Shown piece after piece: positions 1 through 8,431 of a stretch of 54,731 bases of DNA; position 1 is the stretch's first letter, and every line of letters starts with the position of its first letter. The stretch comes from CAMXAS01 sp964442435 (GTDB lineage Bacteria > Bacteroidota > Bacteroidia > Bacteroidales > P3). The notes under the pieces were generated by a model. That model was not told the DNA's origin, searched no databases, and was given only the letters and a program-made list of their open reading frames with translations. The stretch is taken from positions 1 to 54,731 of the forward strand of contig CAYTZG010000012.1 in NCBI GenBank assembly GCA_964442435.1, read 5' to 3'. The position numbers were made by a program, and so were the translations under genes.

Positions 1-55
1 TGCGGATAGGCTCCACCATCTTGATTTTCCAAGATTCTGCGAAAGGTAATTCCAT
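1..55 (-). CDS. tnaA: Probable tryptophanase, N-terminal fragment (cut by window edge)
   Basis: Only the first 18 codons are present, starting at the ATG at 55-53 and running off the left edge. The translation is MELPFAESWKIKMVEPIR, which from memory matches the start of Bacteroides tryptophanases; the ESWKIKMVEPIR stretch corresponds to the PFRIRVIEP segment of E. coli TnaA. Tryptophanase is a PLP enzyme that splits tryptophan into indole, pyruvate and ammonia. Tyrosine phenol-lyase is a close relative and cannot be fully excluded from 18 residues. A good promoter lies upstream (99-130, minus). The gene is divergent from an asparaginase, another amino-acid-degrading enzyme. Confidence 0.65.
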   Translation of the reverse strand, partial: MELPFAESWKIKMVEPIR

Positions 56-98
56 AGTATTGTGTTTTTAATTTTTTTCCGAAAAAACAAACTGCCTA

Positions 99-130
99 CA
101 AAGTTAATACAAATTATTTTAATAACCGAA
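99..130 (-). promoter_or_regulatory. Bacteroidota-type promoter for tnaA
   Basis: On the minus strand a perfect -7 box TAACTTTG (106-99) lies 20 nt from TTCG (130-127), a one-mismatch -33 TTTG. The predicted transcript starts near 92 and has a leader of roughly 37 nt before the ATG at 55. Confidence 0.6.
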
Positions 131-137
131 TTTTCCT

Positions 138-145
138 TAATTTTG
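138..145 (+). promoter_or_regulatory. -7 box for ansA, very close to the start codon
   Basis: TAATTTTG matches TAnnTTTG and ends 6 bases before the ATG at 151, so transcription would begin at or next to the start codon (a leaderless or nearly leaderless mRNA). No -33 TTTG is visible at the usual distance. Confidence 0.5.
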
Positions 146-150
146 CGTTT

Positions 151-1185
151 ATGAAAAACCGACGTATCCTTATCATCTATACGGGCGGCACCATCGGTAT
201 GGTGCAAGACCCCGAAACCGGCAGCCTGTCGCCTTTCGATTTCCAGAACCTCATACAGGCCGTCCCCGGCCTGTCGTCCATAGGCGCCGACATCGAATCC
301 TACTGCTTCGAACACCTCATCGACTCGTCGGACATGGGGCCGGACGGTTGGATTCACATCGCGCAGGTGATTGAAAAACGCTACGCCGACTTCGACGGCT
401 TCGTGGTGTTGCACGGCACCGATACGATGGCCTACACGGCCTCCGCGCTGAGTTTCATGTTGGAGAACCTTGACAAACCGGTTATCCTGACGGGCTCGCA
501 GCTGCCCATAGGCGTGTTGCGGAGCGACGGCAAGGATAACCTCATCAACGCGCTCGAAATGGCCGCCGCCACGGACGAAAACGGACAGGCCCTGTTGCGG
601 GAAGTGGCCGTCGTGTTCGGCAGCCGGCTGTTCCGCGGCAACCGCATCACCAAATTCAGCGCGGAGAGTTTCAGCGCCTTTGTGTCGGCCAACTTCCCGC
701 CGCTGGCGCAGTCGGGCGTCCATATCAAATGGTATTGCCCCGCCCCGGCCGACCGGCCTGCGGAGGGCAAGCGGCTGATCGCGCATACCGATTTGGAAGT
801 CAACGTGCTCATTGTTAAGGTACACCCCGGCATGAGCCCCGATGCCCTGGGCCTGATATTGAACACGCCGGGCCTGAAAGGCGTGGTGCTGGCCACCTAC
901 GGTTCGGGCAACGCCCCCACCTCCCCCGCTTTCGCGCAGACGCTGGCGGACGCCGTACAACGCGGCATCGCCATCCTCAACGTGACGCAATGCACCGAGG
1001 GCGCCGTGGAAATGGGCAAATACGCCGCGAGCAATCCGCTGAAAGCCGCGGGTGTGGTGAGCGGCTACGACATGACGACCGAAGCCGCCGTCACGAAAAT
1101 GATGTACGTCTTGGGATTGCGCCGTCCGTTCGAAGACACCCGCCGTCTGCTGAGCACGCCCCTGCGCGGGGAAATGACGGTCTAA
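151..1185 (+). CDS. ansA: Type I (cytoplasmic) L-asparaginase
   Basis: A 344-residue enzyme that hydrolyses asparagine to aspartate and ammonia. The asparaginase signatures are intact: TGGTIGM at residues 11-17 with the nucleophilic Thr14, and HGTDTM at 88-93 carrying the second catalytic Thr-Asp pair. GSQLPIG and RSDG follow in the conserved order. There is no signal peptide and the length matches the E. coli AnsA type (about 338 aa) rather than the periplasmic type II enzyme. The start at 151 gives the normal N-terminus immediately before the first strand. The gene stands alone: secDF downstream has its own promoter. A -7 box ends 6 nt before the ATG, suggesting a leaderless transcript. Its divergent neighbour is probably tryptophanase. 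Confidence 0.93.
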   Translation: MKNRRILIIYTGGTIGMVQDPETGSLSPFDFQNLIQAVPGLSSIGADIESYCFEHLIDSSDMGPDGWIHIAQVIEKRYADFDGFVVLHGTDTMAYTASALSFMLENLDKPVILTGSQLPIGVLRSDGKDNLINALEMAAATDENGQALLREVAVVFGSRLFRGNRITKFSAESFSAFVSANFPPLAQSGVHIKWYCPAPADRPAEGKRLIAHTDLEVNVLIVKVHPGMSPDALGLILNTPGLKGVVLATYGSGNAPTSPAFAQTLADAVQRGIAILNVTQCTEGAVEMGKYAASNPLKAAGVVSGYDMTTEAAVTKMMYVLGLRRPFEDTRRLLSTPLRGEMTV

Positions 1186-1194
1186 AACCGCCGT

Positions 1195-1226
1195 CTTGCT
1201 TTTGCGCCTATTTTAACGTATCTTTG
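1195..1226 (+). promoter_or_regulatory. Promoter of secDF
   Basis: CTTG (1195-1198), 20 nt spacer, TATCTTTG (1219-1226). The predicted transcription start is near 1233, leaving an AT-rich leader of about 60 nt before the ATG at 1296. Confidence 0.65.
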
Positions 1227-1295
1227 TCGGCTTGTTGGCATCCGTCGGAAACGGGTGCCCGCTATTTGAGTTGAAAATATTAATTACTTAAAGTT

Positions 1296-4200
1296 ATGCA
1301 AAATAAAGGAGTTATTAAATTCTTCGCATGGACGCTTGCGATTATCTGCCTTTATCAGCTTTCGTTTACGTTCTTCGCGCGGCGAATGGACAAAAAGGCC
1401 ATGGTTTACGCCACGGCGCCGGAAGCGGTGGCGCAGGCCAAAGCCCTGGCGATGGGCGACGTGCTGAAAGAGAAGTACTATCTGGATTCCATTTCCCGCA
1501 ACCGCGAGGAATATTTCAAGGATTCCGTAGGCAACGAAGTCATCTACAACATTCTGATTCGCAAATACACCTATAAGGAATGTAAGGCGCGCGAACTGAA
1601 CCTCGGGTTGGACCTGCGGGGCGGTATGAACGTGTTGATGGAGGTTTCGACGGCCGATGTCGTAAGAGCCCTTTCCGGCTACAGCACCGACACGCTGTTC
1701 AACCGCGTCATGGCGGCGGCCATCGAACGCAACCGCATTGAGCCGAACAGCAACTTCGTCAGCATCTTCGAAACGGTGTGGAACGAAATGGACCCGAACG
1801 CGCAGATGGCTTCCATCTTCAGCTTCGAAATGAAATCGGTGAACGCCAATTCGCCCAACAGCGCCGTTATCGCGGCCATACGGGAAGAAACCGAAGGCGC
1901 GTTCGACCGCACGTATCAGATTTTGCGTCAACGTATCGACAAGTTCGGCGTGGCGCAGCCCAATATCCAGAAACTCGGTTCGACCGAACGTATCTTGATT
2001 GAGTTGCCGGGCGTGAAGGAACCGGAACGTGTGCGCAAACTGCTCCAAGGTACGGCCCAGCTGGAATTTTGGGAAACCTATGAATTTGCGGAACTCGCGC
2101 CGGCCCTGCAGGCGGCCAACGAATACCTGGCTTCGGTAGAGAAGGTACAGGGCGAGGATTTGGTGGAAAGCGCCATCGAACCCATCGCCGAACCGACGCC
2201 GGCCCAGCCGACGCTTGCCGACGGTGAAGCCGACAACGTAGCCGACCTGGCGGCCGAGCTGACGGCCGACGCCTCCGAAGACTCGCTGTTCAACGAACTG
2301 GCGGCCGGCAACACCGACAACGCCGAGCAGTTCGACAGCGAAACCTGGCGTGCCGAAAACCCGCTGTTCGCGGTTTTGATTCCGTCGCTCTACCAAGGCG
2401 ACGAAAGCCGCAGAGGCCCGGTCGTAGGTTACGCGCAGGCCAAAGACATGAAGCGTGTGGACCAACTGCTGGAACTTTGCCAAAGACAATTCCCGCGCAA
2501 TGTCAAATTCGTATGGTCGGTAAAACCGATTCAGCCGAATACCGATATTTACGCGCTCATTGCCTTGAAGGTGACGACGCGTGACGGCCGTTCGCCCCTG
2601 GGTGGCGACGCCATCACCGACGCGCGTCAGGACTACGACCAGACGGGCGGCGTGGAAATCAGCATGTCGATGAACACCGAAGGCGCCCGCATCTGGAAAA
2701 ACATGACGGGCAACAACGTGGGCCGTTCCATCGCCATCGTCATGGACAACGCGGCCTATTCGTGGCCGACCGTCAACGGGGAAATCCCCGGCGGCCGTTC
2801 CTCGATTACAGGCGGCTTTACCGTTGAAGAAGGCAAGGACTTGGCCAATATCCTCAAAGCGGGTAAACTGCCCGCCCCCGCCACGATCGTACAGGAATCG
2901 GTCGTAGGGCCGTCCTTGGGTCAGGAATCCATCCACAACAGTATGCTGTCGTTCATCCTGGCCTTCATCATGGTGTTGATTTATATGTTGATTTTCTACA
3001 ACAAGGGCGGTTTGGTAGCCAATATCGCGCTGTTGGTCAACCTGTTCTTCATGTTCGGCGTGCTGACCTCGCTGGGCGCGGTCTTGACGTTGCCCGGTAT
3101 TGCGGGTATCGTGCTGACGCTCGGTATGGCCGTGGATGCCAACGTTATCATCTACGAACGTATCAAGGAGGAACTGCGTGCGGGCAAGAGCCTGCGCATG
3201 GCGGTGGACGACGGTTACAAGAACGCCTATTCGGCCATCATCGACGGTAACGTCACGACCTTGATTACGGGTATCGTGTTGCTCTATTTCGGTACGGGCC
3301 CCATCCAAGGCTTCGCCACGACGCTCTGCATCGGTATCCTGACCTCCATGTTCACGGCCATCTTCATCTCGCGCCTCATCTTCACGAGATGGTTGTCGAA
3401 GAACAAGACGATCCGTTTCTCCAACAAGTTCTCCGAAAACTTCCTGGCGCATACGAAAATCGACTTCATCGGCAAACGGAAATACTCCTACATTATATCG
3501 GGCGTATTGGTCTTGGCCAGCATCATTTCGCTTTGCACGAGAGGTTTGAGCCTCGGCATCGACTTCAGCGGCGGCCGCACGTATGTGGTACGTTTCGACC
3601 AGGTGGTGCCGACGAATGACCTGCGCGCCAGCCTGACGGACGCTTTCGACGGCGACGCGCCCGAAGTCAAGACGTTCGGTCCTTCGAACCAGGTTAAAAT
3701 CACGACGAAATACAAGGTGAACGAAACCGGCGGCGAGGTGGACAACGACATCGAAGCCCGTCTGTACAACGGTTGCCAGCCGTTCTTCCTCGATGAACTC
3801 ACGATGGAGGAATTCAAGTCGGAACAGAGTGACAAGATGCTCGGTAAGTTGAGCTCGGAAGTCGTAGGGCCTACCGTGGCCTCCGATATCACGCGTTCGG
3901 CCTTCATCGCCGTTATCGTGGCCCTGCTCTTCATCTTCGCCTATATCGCCGTGCGGTTCAAACGTTGGCAGTTCGGTTTGAGCTGTCTTATCGGCTTGAC
4001 CCACAACACGGTGATTTCCATCGGTCTGTTCTCGTTGCTCTACGGTATCCTGCCGTTCTCGTTGGACATCGACCAGGCGTTTATCGCGGCCATCCTGACG
4101 ATTATCGGTTACTCGGTCAACGACACCGTCGTTATCTTCGACCGTATCCGTGAGAATATGCAACTGGCGCCGAAGCACCCGCTGTTGAACAACATGAACG

Positions 4201-4427
4201 CGGCCATCAACTCCACGTTGTCGCGTACGATCAACACCTCCGGTACGACTTTGGTTACGCTGTTGATGATCTTCATCTTCGGCGGCGAGGTTATCCGGGG
4301 CTTCACGTTCTCGATTCTCTGCGGCGTGCTCATCGGTACCTACGCCTCCATCTTCGTGGCGGCGCCGACGGCCTACGACCTGCTGACGCGCAAACAGCGC
4401 AAAATAGAAGCGCAGAAAGCCAAATAA
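1296..4427 (+). CDS. secDF: Protein translocase subunit SecDF (SecD-SecF fusion)
   Basis: A 1043-residue inner-membrane fusion of SecD and SecF, the proton-driven subunits that pull preproteins out of SecYEG on the periplasmic side. The first membrane segment is at residues 7-26. The SecD motif LGLDLRGGMNV is at 103-113, followed by the large periplasmic domain. The SecD membrane bundle starts near 550 and includes GMAVDANVIIYERIKEEL. The SecF half begins near 735, with GIDFSGG at 754-760 and a second bundle containing GYSVNDTVVIFDRIREN. The fusion is normal for Bacteroidota. Odd feature: residues about 290-352, inside the SecD periplasmic domain, form a low-complexity stretch rich in Ala, Glu and Asp. 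The gene has its own promoter upstream and a strong hairpin terminator downstream. Confidence 0.97.
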   Translation: MQNKGVIKFFAWTLAIICLYQLSFTFFARRMDKKAMVYATAPEAVAQAKALAMGDVLKEKYYLDSISRNREEYFKDSVGNEVIYNILIRKYTYKECKARELNLGLDLRGGMNVLMEVSTADVVRALSGYSTDTLFNRVMAAAIERNRIEPNSNFVSIFETVWNEMDPNAQMASIFSFEMKSVNANSPNSAVIAAIREETEGAFDRTYQILRQRIDKFGVAQPNIQKLGSTERILIELPGVKEPERVRKLLQGTAQLEFWETYEFAELAPALQAANEYLASVEKVQGEDLVESAIEPIAEPTPAQPTLADGEADNVADLAAELTADASEDSLFNELAAGNTDNAEQFDSETWRAENPLFAVLIPSLYQGDESRRGPVVGYAQAKDMKRVDQLLELCQRQFPRNVKFVWSVKPIQPNTDIYALIALKVTTRDGRSPLGGDAITDARQDYDQTGGVEISMSMNTEGARIWKNMTGNNVGRSIAIVMDNAAYSWPTVNGEIPGGRSSITGGFTVEEGKDLANILKAGKLPAPATIVQESVVGPSLGQESIHNSMLSFILAFIMVLIYMLIFYNKGGLVANIALLVNLFFMFGVLTSLGAVLTLPGIAGIVLTLGMAVDANVIIYERIKEELRAGKSLRMAVDDGYKNAYSAIIDGNVTTLITGIVLLYFGTGPIQGFATTLCIGILTSMFTAIFISRLIFTRWLSKNKTIRFSNKFSENFLAHTKIDFIGKRKYSYIISGVLVLASIISLCTRGLSLGIDFSGGRTYVVRFDQVVPTNDLRASLTDAFDGDAPEVKTFGPSNQVKITTKYKVNETGGEVDNDIEARLYNGCQPFFLDELTMEEFKSEQSDKMLGKLSSEVVGPTVASDITRSAFIAVIVALLFIFAYIAVRFKRWQFGLSCLIGLTHNTVISIGLFSLLYGILPFSLDIDQAFIAAILTIIGYSVNDTVVIFDRIRENMQLAPKHPLLNNMNAAINSTLSRTINTSGTTLVTLLMIFIFGGEVIRGFTFSILCGVLIGTYASIFVAAPTAYDLLTRKQRKIEAQKAK

Positions 4428-4447
4428 ACCTTGAAATCGGTTTCACG

Positions 4448-4483
4448 ACGGACGGCTCCGCACAGGGCCGTCCGTTTTTTTTT
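4448..4483 (+). terminator. Rho-independent terminator after secDF
   Basis: A perfect 9-bp stem (ACGGACGGC at 4448-4456 with GCCGTCCGT at 4467-4475), a 10-nt loop and nine T's at 4475-4483. Confidence 0.9.
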
Positions 4484-4498
4484 GCCGCTTTTTTTTCG

Positions 4499-4506
4499 TA
4501 ACTTAG
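4499..4506 (+). promoter_or_regulatory. Probable -7 box for the PorE-like gene
   Basis: TAACTTAG differs from TAnnTTTG by one base. The same octamer is the -7 box of the first giant gene (12184-12191). No -33 TTTG is found 19-21 nt upstream, so this is tentative. Confidence 0.35.
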
Positions 4507-4531
4507 CCCCGTTTTAATCCGTATGCCTTTT

Positions 4532-6997
4532 ATGAAGCACCCGCTGATAATATGTCTCCTTGCGACGCTCTGTCTGTGGACGGTCGGCGCCGCCACGCCG
4601 GCAATGGCCCAAAAGCGGCAGATTCAAAAAGCGGACACGGCTTTTACCTATCATTCGTATTACAAGGCCCAGGCGTTGTATCAAAAGGCCTTTTCCAAAC
4701 TCAAGAAGGCCGACAAGACCGAAAAAGACCGCCTGCTGTTTCAGATTGCCGAATGCTACCGTCTCGCCGGCCAGTGCAAACCGGCGGCCTCCCAATACAA
4801 ACGCGCCATCCGTGCGAAATATTATATGTACGAACCCAAGGTGTTCCTCTATTTGGCGCAACTGCAACTGAACCTCGGCGATTTCGCGGGCGCGTACGAG
4901 AACTTCGACGCCTATCTGGACTTCATTCCCGACGACAGCACGGCCATCGCGGGGCGGGCGGCCGCGCAACGCATAGAGGAAGACATGCAGAACATCACGC
5001 GCTACGAAATAGAGAACGTCAAGAAACTCAACAGCCGCGAGGGGGACTGGACACCGCGTTTCTACACGCAGGAAGGCGACGTCATCGCGTTTACCTCCAC
5101 GCGGGAAGGCGTAACCGGCAAGAAACTCGACCCGTGGAGCGGACAGCGTTTTTCGGATATATGGGTGGCGAAAATGGACGCCAAAGGCGAATGGAGCACG
5201 CCCGAACGCTTGGATCAGAACGAAGTGACGAGCACGGCCCTCAATGAGAGCGACGCCGCTTTCTGCCAAAACGGCGGCACGATGTACTACACCTATTGCT
5301 ACAACACGAAAAAGAAACGCAACCGCTGCATCATCCGTACCTCCACCTTCGACGGCACGGCATGGAGCGAGCCCGTGGACGTGGACTTCGGCGGCGACAC
5401 GCTTTCGGACTTCATCCACCCGTTCGCGACCGAAGACGGCGGCACGCTCTTTTTCGCCAGCAACCGCGCGGGCGGTGAAGGCGACCTTGACATTTGGTAC
5501 GCCAAAGGCAGCGGCAGCGAATTCGGCGAGCCCATCAACCTTGGCCCGCACGTCAATTCGTGCGACAAAGAGGCTTATCCGTTTTTGAGAAACGACACGC
5601 TGCTGTACTTCGCCTCCACGGGGCACAACAGCCTGGGCGGCTACGACATCTTCAAGGCGACGCGGCAGGACGGCGTGTTTACGGATGTGGAGAACCTCGG
5701 TTACCCCATCAACACGAACGCCGACGACTTCGGCATCTGCTTCCTGCCCGGACTCAACAAAGGCATGTTCGCGTCCAGCCGGGCGGAGGGGCGCGGCTGC
5801 GACGACCTCTATTCGTTCTATCTGCCCGACATCATCTTCACGCTTTCGGGCACCGTGCGCAACGACGACAACATGCAACCCATCGCCGATGCGGAAATCA
5901 ACCTCTCCGGCTCGGACGGCATGATTATCCGCACGCTGACGAACGCCAAAGGCTTTTACCGCTTCGACAACCAACAAATCCAACCGCAGACGACCTATCA
6001 GTTGACCGTTGAGAAAAAGGACTTCCTGGGGGCGGAGGCGACCGAAACGACGGTGGGGCTTATCGCCAGCACCGACCTCGTGCGCGATTTCTCGCTTTCC
6101 AAAATTCCGCAGGGGCCCGTCGTATTGCCGGAAATCCTTTACGACCTCGGCCGTTGGGAACTCAAACCGCAATACGAAGATTCGCTGTTCGACCTGATTC
6201 TGCTGTTGGAGAAGAACCCGCGTCTGGTCATCGAATTGGCGTCGCATACCGACGTGCGGCCGATAGCCATGGGCAACGACTCACTGTCGCAGTTGCGCGC
6301 GCAGTCGGTGGTGGATTATCTGATTACGCGCGGCATCCACGCGCAACGCCTCGTGGCCAAGGGCTACGGCGCCCAAGTGCCGAGACGGTTGACGGCTCCC
6401 CTCGCCTCCACCTACGGCGGCGAAACGTTTGTGTTTGAAGCCGGCACCGTCCTTAGCCCCGGATACATCGACTCGCTGCCCGAACGCAACCGGCGGGAAG
6501 CGGCGCACCAACTGAACCGACGCACCGAATTCAGCGTGTTGCGCGACGACTTCATCCCGACGGGCGACGACGAGACGGGCAACGCCATCGGCTTGGGCAA
6601 CCTACTGCAAGACCGCAGCGTGCCGTTCCAAAAGAACCCGAACGGTTTGCCCGAATTTACGGTAATTGTCAACGGTACGGGGATGCAGGCCGTGCTGAAC
6701 GAAAAGGCCAAGTTGCCGCAAATCAGCACCGATGCCGTCATGCGCCTGTTGCAACTCGACAAACTGGGCAAGAAACACTTTAAGGACGGCGCCGCGGCCT
6801 TTGACGAAAACGGCGAGGTGCTGCCGAACAAGCGTGTCAGCATACAGGAAATAAAGGTGGGCCGCTTCTATATCGACCGCACGGAATTCGTGACGGTGGA
6901 AGAACTGCCGGCCGACCTGCTGCTTACGCGCCCCGCCTTGAAGAAGGCCGGCGACTATACGGTGGATGCGGAAGAAAGCCGAATCCGGTTCGAATAA
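4532..6997 (+). CDS. PorE-like envelope protein (TPR, beta-propeller, regulatory domain, OmpA)
   Basis: An 821-residue exported protein. I chose the ATG at 4532 because it opens a clean signal peptide (MKHPLIICLL, cleavage near AMA-QK); an in-frame ATG at 4523 would add three residues. Domain order is TPR-like helices (about 30-150), WD40/PD40-type propeller blades (about 170-430; repeated D-I-W and YDIF/LYSF strands), a carboxypeptidase-regulatory-like beta-sandwich (about 435-520), and an OmpA peptidoglycan-binding domain (about 530-675; SHTDVR, LSQLRAQSVVDYL, GYG, NRRTEFSV). This is the order known for PorE/PG1058 of the T9SS in Porphyromonas gingivalis. Odd features are an insertion between GYG and NRRTEF and a C-terminal extension of about 130 residues of unknown role. 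It is probably cotranscribed with purM, 20 nt downstream. Confidence 0.8.
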   Translation: MKHPLIICLLATLCLWTVGAATPAMAQKRQIQKADTAFTYHSYYKAQALYQKAFSKLKKADKTEKDRLLFQIAECYRLAGQCKPAASQYKRAIRAKYYMYEPKVFLYLAQLQLNLGDFAGAYENFDAYLDFIPDDSTAIAGRAAAQRIEEDMQNITRYEIENVKKLNSREGDWTPRFYTQEGDVIAFTSTREGVTGKKLDPWSGQRFSDIWVAKMDAKGEWSTPERLDQNEVTSTALNESDAAFCQNGGTMYYTYCYNTKKKRNRCIIRTSTFDGTAWSEPVDVDFGGDTLSDFIHPFATEDGGTLFFASNRAGGEGDLDIWYAKGSGSEFGEPINLGPHVNSCDKEAYPFLRNDTLLYFASTGHNSLGGYDIFKATRQDGVFTDVENLGYPINTNADDFGICFLPGLNKGMFASSRAEGRGCDDLYSFYLPDIIFTLSGTVRNDDNMQPIADAEINLSGSDGMIIRTLTNAKGFYRFDNQQIQPQTTYQLTVEKKDFLGAEATETTVGLIASTDLVRDFSLSKIPQGPVVLPEILYDLGRWELKPQYEDSLFDLILLLEKNPRLVIELASHTDVRPIAMGNDSLSQLRAQSVVDYLITRGIHAQRLVAKGYGAQVPRRLTAPLASTYGGETFVFEAGTVLSPGYIDSLPERNRREAAHQLNRRTEFSVLRDDFIPTGDDETGNAIGLGNLLQDRSVPFQKNPNGLPEFTVIVNGTGMQAVLNEKAKLPQISTDAVMRLLQLDKLGKKHFKDGAAAFDENGEVLPNKRVSIQEIKVGRFYIDRTEFVTVEELPADLLLTRPALKKAGDYTVDAEESRIRFE

Positions 6998-7017
6998 ACA
7001 CTTAAACCATACCCAAT

Positions 7018-8208
7018 ATGAACGACGCCAACAAATACGAACAGCGGGGCGTTTCCTCCGCCAAGAACGAGGTGAAGACCGCCATCAAGAACCTGAGCAA
7101 AGGGCTTTACCCCAAAGCGTTCTGCAAGGTCATCCCCGATGTGCTGAACGATAACAAAAAGGGGCTGTTCGGTCCGTCTTACTGCAACATCATGCACGCG
7201 GACGGCGCCGGCACGAAAGCCGTGTTGGCTTACCTGTACTGGAAAGAGACGGGCGACCTCTCGGTTTGGAAAGGCATCGCGCAGGACGCCATCGTCATGA
7301 ACACCGACGACCTGATTTGCGCCGGCGCCACCAACCACATGGTGCTGACCTCGACCATCGGCCGCAACAAGTTCCGCATTCCGGGCGAAGTGATTTCGGC
7401 CATCATCGAAGGCACGCAGGAGTTCTGCGACCTCATGGCCAAGGAACGCATCGACATCACGTTTGCGGGCGGCGAAACGGCCGACATGGGCGACAGCATC
7501 CGCACGATTGTGGTGGACTCGACCGTCAGCACGCGCTTGAAACGCAGCGACGTCATCACGGGCGACCGCATTCAGGCCGGCGACCTCGTCATCGGCTTGG
7601 CGTCGGCCGGACAGACCAAATACGAACACGCCTATTGCAGCGGTATCGGCAGCAACGGCCTGACCTCAGCGCGCCACGACGTGCTCTGCAAGGACTACGC
7701 GGCCAAGTACCCGGAATCTTACGACAACCAAGTGGACGAATCGTTGGTTTACAGCGGCGACAAGCACCTGACCGACGCCACGGAAGTGCCCGGCATGAAC
7801 GTGGGGCAACTGTTGCTCTCGCCCACCCGTACCTACGCGCCCGTCATGAAGACGGTTTTGGAAAGTTTCCGCCCGTCGGTGCACGGCATCATCCATTGCA
7901 GCGGTGGCGCGCAGACCAAAGTGCTCAACTTTATCGGCGACGACATCCACGTGGTGAAGGACAACCTGTTCAAGACCCCGCCCGTGTTCTCGATGATTCA
8001 GGCTTCCTCGCAGACGCCTTGGGAGGAAATGTACAAGGTGTTCAACATGGGGCACCGCATGGAACTCTATGTAAAGGAGAACATCGCCGACGAAATCATC
8101 AAAATAGCCCGCTACTACGACCTCGACGCGCAGGTTATCGGCCGGTGCGAAGCCAGCGACCGCAAACAGGTGACGGTCAAGGGCGAACACGGCACCTACA
8201 CCTACTAA
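7018..8208 (+). CDS. purM: Phosphoribosylformylglycinamidine cyclo-ligase (AIR synthetase)
   Basis: A 396-residue cytoplasmic enzyme closing FGAM to aminoimidazole ribotide with ATP, the fifth step of purine synthesis. Visible family motifs are DGAGTK (62-67), the acidic NTDDLICAGA (95-104) and the glycine-rich FAGGETADMGD (149-159), followed by a PurM C-terminal half with SGIGSNGLTS and a GG-rich segment. The length fits the longer Bacteroidota form. It lies 20 nt after an envelope gene rather than in a purine cluster, so its regulation probably follows that transcript. A hairpin terminator follows at 8246-8285. Confidence 0.93.
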   Translation: MNDANKYEQRGVSSAKNEVKTAIKNLSKGLYPKAFCKVIPDVLNDNKKGLFGPSYCNIMHADGAGTKAVLAYLYWKETGDLSVWKGIAQDAIVMNTDDLICAGATNHMVLTSTIGRNKFRIPGEVISAIIEGTQEFCDLMAKERIDITFAGGETADMGDSIRTIVVDSTVSTRLKRSDVITGDRIQAGDLVIGLASAGQTKYEHAYCSGIGSNGLTSARHDVLCKDYAAKYPESYDNQVDESLVYSGDKHLTDATEVPGMNVGQLLLSPTRTYAPVMKTVLESFRPSVHGIIHCSGGAQTKVLNFIGDDIHVVKDNLFKTPPVFSMIQASSQTPWEEMYKVFNMGHRMELYVKENIADEIIKIARYYDLDAQVIGRCEASDRKQVTVKGEHGTYTY

Positions 8209-8245
8209 AGACGGCCTTATACGGCCCACGACAGGGCTTGGAAAG

Positions 8246-8285
8246 CACCGGAACCGGGATGTTTCGTCCCGATTTCGGTGTTTTT
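8246..8285 (+). terminator. Terminator after purM
   Basis: A two-part stem (CACCG/CGGTG outside, CGGGA/TCCCG inside, with a 4x4 internal loop) is followed by a run of T's interrupted by one C. Upstream 8209-8245 holds nothing recognisable. Confidence 0.7.
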
Positions 8286-8393
8286 CTTTTACACAATCCC
8301 AACAATTTACAGTTCAACTATTTACAATAGTTCCTAACCGTTTTTGACGGGAAGGTTCGGTGAGATAACCCGCATTTTTTCTATGTTTTTGGT

Positions 8394-8401
8394 TATCTTT
8401 G
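8394..8401 (+). promoter_or_regulatory. -7 box for the TonB receptor gene
   Basis: TATCTTTG matches TAnnTTTG and predicts a transcript start near 8408, about 24 nt before the ATG. No TTTG at the expected -33 position, so activator dependence is possible. Confidence 0.5.
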
Positions 8402-8431
8402 CATTTTAGTAAAATCCCGTATTAGGGCTAA

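Noticed and set aside
1284..4178. Long open frame of 964 codons on the minus strand across secDF
   Set aside because: It is antisense to an unmistakable SecDF and encodes a low-complexity Arg/His/Val/Gln-rich product typical of the shadow of GC-rich coding DNA.
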